Positions 27,180 through 30,227 of a stretch of 30,227 nt of DNA are shown here, one piece after another. This DNA is from UBA5941 sp021824385 (lineage in GTDB: Bacteria > Patescibacteriota > Microgenomatia > UBA8517): NCBI GenBank assembly GCA_027347685.1, contig DAIEQM010000024.1:1-30227 (forward strand), read 5' to 3'. The first letter of the stretch is position 1. Every line of letters starts with the position of its first letter. The notes under the pieces are model-generated. The model was not told the DNA's origin. It made no database searches and worked only from the letters and a program-made list of their open reading frames with translations. The translations under genes and the position numbers were made by a program.

Positions 27180-29663
27180 TTATTGTGGTTTCTGCCCCGT
27201 TCCTGAAGCTTGGTGAACCGGTACTTGTTGCCGCGCTACGGGGTGTACCGGTTGAGTGTTTGGATTGTGGACGGCAGCAGGCGCGGCGTGAGCTGTGGCT
27301 ACTGGATTTTGGTTGGGTACGAACGGTCGTGGTTGCTGATAGGGAGGTCTAAAACCACCACCCTGATTTCCATATTGCGATTGCTGTGGACGGTTGCCTT
27401 GCCACGGCCGCTGTTGTTGCCCAAACGACGAACGTGCTTTGTGAGCTTCTTTTTCTTCTTGTTCATACTTTGAGAGATCGGGAAGCGGCGCTGTTGCGTC
27501 TTCCATACTCTCAAGTTTTTTGGTGTACCGCTCACGGGAAACTTTCAGAATGGTTTCTTTGTTTTGATTGATGCTTTCTGGAGGGGGAAGGGTAGTTGCT
27601 AAAAAGGCACGTGCCGCGTGTCCGTCAACCATCAGGCGTGTCGCAATTTGGCGATTTTTGAGTTCTGTAAAATCTTTTTCAACTAAAACATTTCCAAATT
27701 CTTTATAAATAACTGCCGCGTCGTCAGCGCCTACATTGAAGGCAATGAGAGAGCCTGCATTTCCAAGAATTGCGTGAGTTACTTCTTCGGGGATTTGGGC
27801 CATATATTGATTGGCAAGCATGAGAGACAATCGATACTTTCTGGCCTCAGAGAGAATTTTCATGAAGCTTGGAGTTGCAAAATTTTGGAACTCGTCGACA
27901 TAGAGGAAGAAGTTTGTGCGCTTCTCTTCTGGAATATTTACGCGTCTCATCGCGGCAAGCTGGAATTTGGTAATAAGCATGGCACCAATAAGTGCAGCAT
28001 TATCTTCGCCGAGTTTTCCTTGTGACAAATTAACTAAAATTATTTTTCCTTCATTCATAATGTCATCGATACTCATGGAGCTTTTTGGCTGTCCAATAAT
28101 TCTTCTGATTAACGGCGAAGTCACAAATTGCCCGACTTTATTAAGAATTGGAGCAACTGCTTCTTCTCGTTGTTTGTCTTGCATTTTGTTAAATTCATTT
28201 TCCCAAAAGCTAATAAGAATTTGGTCGGGTGGAGTAGCCGCTTTCATTTGGTCAATCATCCATTTTCGGTAGGCGGGATTCGTCAACGCCGAAATAACAT
28301 TGGCAAGTGTTGTGTCAGGAATGATTGAAAGTGAAAGAAGGACGTTACGGAGAATATATTCAAGTCTTGGACCCCAGGAGAATCCGAAAATTTTATTGAA
28401 AACGGCAACAATTCCAGAAACAACCAACTCTGCCTCCTCCTTATTAGTCACTTCCAGAGGGTTCATGATCATAGGGTATTCACGATCTGCTGGGTTAAAG
28501 TACACAACTTCGTTTATTCGATTGCTGGGAATATAATTCAAAATTGTTTCGCAAAGCTCTCCATGTGGGTCAATAACCCCAACCCCTCTGCCTTTTTTGA
28601 TGTCATCTATCACCATATTTGCAATGAGTGTTGATTTTCCTGTTCCTGTTTTCCCAACCACCCAAATGTGTCTGAACCGATCAACCGTGCGAAGTCCAAA
28701 AATTTGTTCTTTGTTATGAAACATTGTTTTTGCAAAAAAGTTAATGTCTTGTTTTTCTTCCTCTGTTTTGCCGGCGGCGATAGGAAGATTTTCAGGTGGC
28801 TCTGAAAAAACTGCATTGCCCCAAACAAGTGAAGAAATCTTTATTTTTTCACCGGGCAAATGCCACAAACTCGCAAGCTCAATAATGTTTAAAATGGTGC
28901 CGTAGCGCACCGTTCGATCAATCAGATCTATCTTTGGATTACCCATCTCCAAAAAGCCCTTGTGTCGTTTTGATAATCCGTTGCCATCTGATCGTGTGTA
29001 GACACCAAAACTGCTGGCCAGAGCTGCAAGACTGTGTTTGTTGTTTGAAGCGATACGAATACTTACTCCAAATCCGGGGTATAAGATTTTCTCTTTTATA
29101 ATGGCGCTGTCTCCGCGGGGTGTGTAGCTCCCGTCGTCCTTTTTGGAACCCATATCGGCAAATTGTTGGCCACTTTTTTGCCAACTTTGACTAATGCCAG
29201 TAAGCGCGAACTGCACGACAGTAATTTCATTTTCTTCAGCCCGTGACAAAACAGACAAAATTGAAGCCATTGGGTCTATATCTTTAAAACTGGAGTAGGT
29301 CGCGAGTGGATAAAACGGTCCTTTTCCGAGGGTGAGTTCTACCACATCAAGTGGCACCTTTGCGAGAACATCTTCTTTCGCTTTCTCGACCAGAACCAAC
29401 GGATAGTTTGATTGGAGTTGTGCCTCAACAAACGGAACCAGTTCAGTATTGGTTGTAATTGCAAACCTCACTTGCTGGCCGGCGGCAATCATTTCTAAAG
29501 ACAACACCTGTGGCCTTTTTCCAGAAAGCTTTTCAAAGAAACTTACTTTTTCAATTCCAGTTAGAGAAGCTAAGAATGTTTGTGCGCTTTCAGGGGTAAT
29601 AGGCAAGTCGCGCGGTACCCGCAAATACAGGGTAACAAGGGAAGGCTTGTGTTTCTCGCTCAT
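27180..29663 (-). CDS. TraD/VirD4-TraG-like conjugation or secretion ATPase (827 aa)
   Basis: The N-terminal third (1 to about 320) is an unassigned domain often found before such ATPases. The motor domain follows: Walker A GKTGTGKST at 337-345, IDPHGEL just after, and Walker B FLYVDEFQNF with D590-E591. The block NQYMAQIPEEVTHAILGNAGSLIAF is typical of the TraD_C/TraG family. The last 80 or so residues are Gln, Pro, Asn and Gly-rich and disordered. Such hexameric pumps move DNA or protein through a membrane; in Patescibacteria they occur without full conjugation sets and may serve DNA uptake or pili. No other T4SS gene is seen here. There is no Shine-Dalgarno, and the -10 box puts the transcript start at the ATG. 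Confidence 0.85.
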   Translation of the reverse strand: MSEKHKPSLVTLYLRVPRDLPITPESAQTFLASLTGIEKVSFFEKLSGKRPQVLSLEMIAAGQQVRFAITTNTELVPFVEAQLQSNYPLVLVEKAKEDVLAKVPLDVVELTLGKGPFYPLATYSSFKDIDPMASILSVLSRAEENEITVVQFALTGISQSWQKSGQQFADMGSKKDDGSYTPRGDSAIIKEKILYPGFGVSIRIASNNKHSLAALASSFGVYTRSDGNGLSKRHKGFLEMGNPKIDLIDRTVRYGTILNIIELASLWHLPGEKIKISSLVWGNAVFSEPPENLPIAAGKTEEEKQDINFFAKTMFHNKEQIFGLRTVDRFRHIWVVGKTGTGKSTLIANMVIDDIKKGRGVGVIDPHGELCETILNYIPSNRINEVVYFNPADREYPMIMNPLEVTNKEEAELVVSGIVAVFNKIFGFSWGPRLEYILRNVLLSLSIIPDTTLANVISALTNPAYRKWMIDQMKAATPPDQILISFWENEFNKMQDKQREEAVAPILNKVGQFVTSPLIRRIIGQPKSSMSIDDIMNEGKIILVNLSQGKLGEDNAALIGAMLITKFQLAAMRRVNIPEEKRTNFFLYVDEFQNFATPSFMKILSEARKYRLSLMLANQYMAQIPEEVTHAILGNAGSLIAFNVGADDAAVIYKEFGNVLVEKDFTELKNRQIATRLMVDGHAARAFLATTLPPPESINQNKETILKVSRERYTKKLESMEDATAPLPDLSKYEQEEKEAHKARSSFGQQQRPWQGNRPQQSQYGNQGGGFRPPYQQPRPFVPNQNPVATAHAAPAAVHNPNTQPVHPVARQQVPVHQASGTGQKPQ

Positions 29664-29669
29664 GCACTC

Positions 29670-29678
29670 ACTATATCA
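29670..29678 (-). promoter_or_regulatory. Extended -10 promoter of the TraD-like gene (leaderless)
   Basis: On the minus strand TG-A-TATAGT ends 6 bases before ATG 29663, so transcription should begin at or one base from the start codon. Confidence 0.55.
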
Positions 29679-29715
29679 ATAATCATGCGTGTTTCCAATT
29701 GTCGGTGTTTCGGGG

Positions 29716-29787
29716 TGGGCGCGCATGGGATTGAACCATGGACCCCCAAATTATCAGTTTGGTGCTCTACCACTGAGCTACGCGCCC
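29716..29787 (-). tRNA. trnI: tRNA-Ile (anticodon GAT)
   Basis: Acceptor GGGCGCG / CGCGCCC, D arm GCTC-AGTGGTA-GAGC, anticodon stem CCAAA / TTTGG around CTGATAA (GAT), and T arm CATGG-TTCAATC-CCATG. CCA is not encoded. Confidence 0.93.
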
Positions 29788-29843
29788 TTATTCTTTTACA
29801 TAGAACTACACGTCCGTGTGGCTATTTTAACTTAAAGTCAGCG

Positions 29844-30227
29844 TTATATCAAAAGAAGGCTTCCAATAATAAGAATTGCGGCAAAACTCAAAATGATAGT
29901 AGTGGGAATGCCTACTCCGGCATGGGGAAGTTGATTTGAAACGGGAGACGGAACGGCAGAACTATTTGATGAGATTGTTTTGGCACAGGTGGCACTCGTA
30001 AGATTTGTCGTAATTCGGCATCGACTATCTGTGCCCGTGTTGTAACAGCTGTAACCGCTTCCAATTGTTAAACACTCGCTGTTACTACTGCAAACACTGT
30101 TACATTCAAAAGCAACATGGGGAGCAGTGGTCGGTTGAGGAGAGGAGGTAATAATTGGTGCAGGAGTTGATGTTGCCAATGCAATAGACGACTCAGTGGG
30201 AGAAGGACTCGTTGATGGTGAAGGGCT
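29844..30227 (-). CDS. Cys-rich surface protein with C-terminal membrane anchor (partial)
   Basis: The frame is open to the window edge (128 codons), so the N-terminus is missing. Visible are a Ser/Pro/Thr-rich linker, a small module with six cysteines (FECNSVCSSNSECLTIGSGYSCYNTG, then RCRI and ATCAK) of a knottin-like spacing, a second Ser/Pro linker, then LPHAGVG followed by a hydrophobic C-terminus (IPTTIILSFAAILIIGSLLLI). The LPxxG plus TM ending resembles a sortase-type sorting signal but lacks the usual basic tail. It is a cell-surface protein; the Cys module may need the DsbA-like enzyme. Confidence 0.7.
   Translation of the reverse strand, partial: SPSPSTSPSPTESSIALATSTPAPIITSSPQPTTAPHVAFECNSVCSSNSECLTIGSGYSCYNTGTDSRCRITTNLTSATCAKTISSNSSAVPSPVSNQLPHAGVGIPTTIILSFAAILIIGSLLLI

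Noticed and set aside
1..30227. Alternative genetic code (UGA as Gly) as in Gracilibacteria
   Set aside because: Several genes end in TGA just before or inside terminators, and intact domains contain no internal TGA.

Overview
The window looks like chromosome of a Candidate Phyla Radiation (Patescibacteria) bacterium, most likely a Microgenomates/OP11-type lineage. The 16S rRNA gene has primer-site substitutions typical of that radiation, each matched by a compensating change. Surface proteins are Pro/Thr-linked, there is a TraD/VirD4-like ATPase of the kind often seen in these genomes, and genes are small and tightly packed. UGA is used as a stop throughout, so the code is standard (not the Gly-UGA code of Gracilibacteria/Absconditabacteria). 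The lineage call is inference; the features listed are read from sequence.

Left part (1-7465): a carbon and redox block. The C-terminal end of a GH15 glucoamylase-type hydrolase is followed by a single-chain fusion of glucose-6-phosphate dehydrogenase with 6-phosphogluconate dehydrogenase, an overlapping ROK sugar kinase and a NUDIX hydrolase. Together they could release glucose from a glucan, phosphorylate it and oxidise it to ribulose-5-phosphate, yielding reduced pyridine nucleotide. Next come thioredoxin, thioredoxin reductase and a membrane-anchored DsbA-like protein, which would use that reducing power, then an RRM RNA-binding protein with a clear promoter and terminator.

Middle-left (7485-14876): a VOC protein placed directly behind tRNA-Gln, a metallophosphoesterase, a secreted SGNH hydrolase with a long Pro-Thr linker, tRNA-Lys with a partial duplicate of its 5' half, a methyltransferase, small envelope proteins, tRNA-Glu with a ribbon-helix-helix gene, a DedA membrane protein and a PD-(D/E)XK-like nuclease.

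Island (14936-21935): fourteen small orphan genes (about 68-280 codons, most under 110). Almost every one has its own extended -10 promoter, Shine-Dalgarno site and intrinsic terminator. Terminator stems and promoter sequences recur, and in places the U-tract of one gene's terminator runs straight into the next promoter. One protein has a CCCH zinc-finger pattern, one looks like a family I associate with phages, one lacks any ATG/GTG/TTG start, and two look like diverged paralogs. This is the least explained part of the window and the best candidate for something undescribed, possibly a phage-derived early-gene array or a cassette-type accessory locus.

Right part (22125-30227): a solitary 16S rRNA gene with its own promoter, boxA-like leader, 31-nt precursor processing stem and two downstream terminators, with no 23S or 5S in the next 6 kb. 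Then follow a small orphan gene, a two-domain membrane-anchored surface protein, a group of small minus-strand secreted or unknown proteins (one flanked by 15-bp perfect inverted repeats), the TraD/VirD4-like ATPase (probably leaderless), tRNA-Ile and the C-terminal end of a Cys-rich, membrane-anchored surface protein cut by the window edge.
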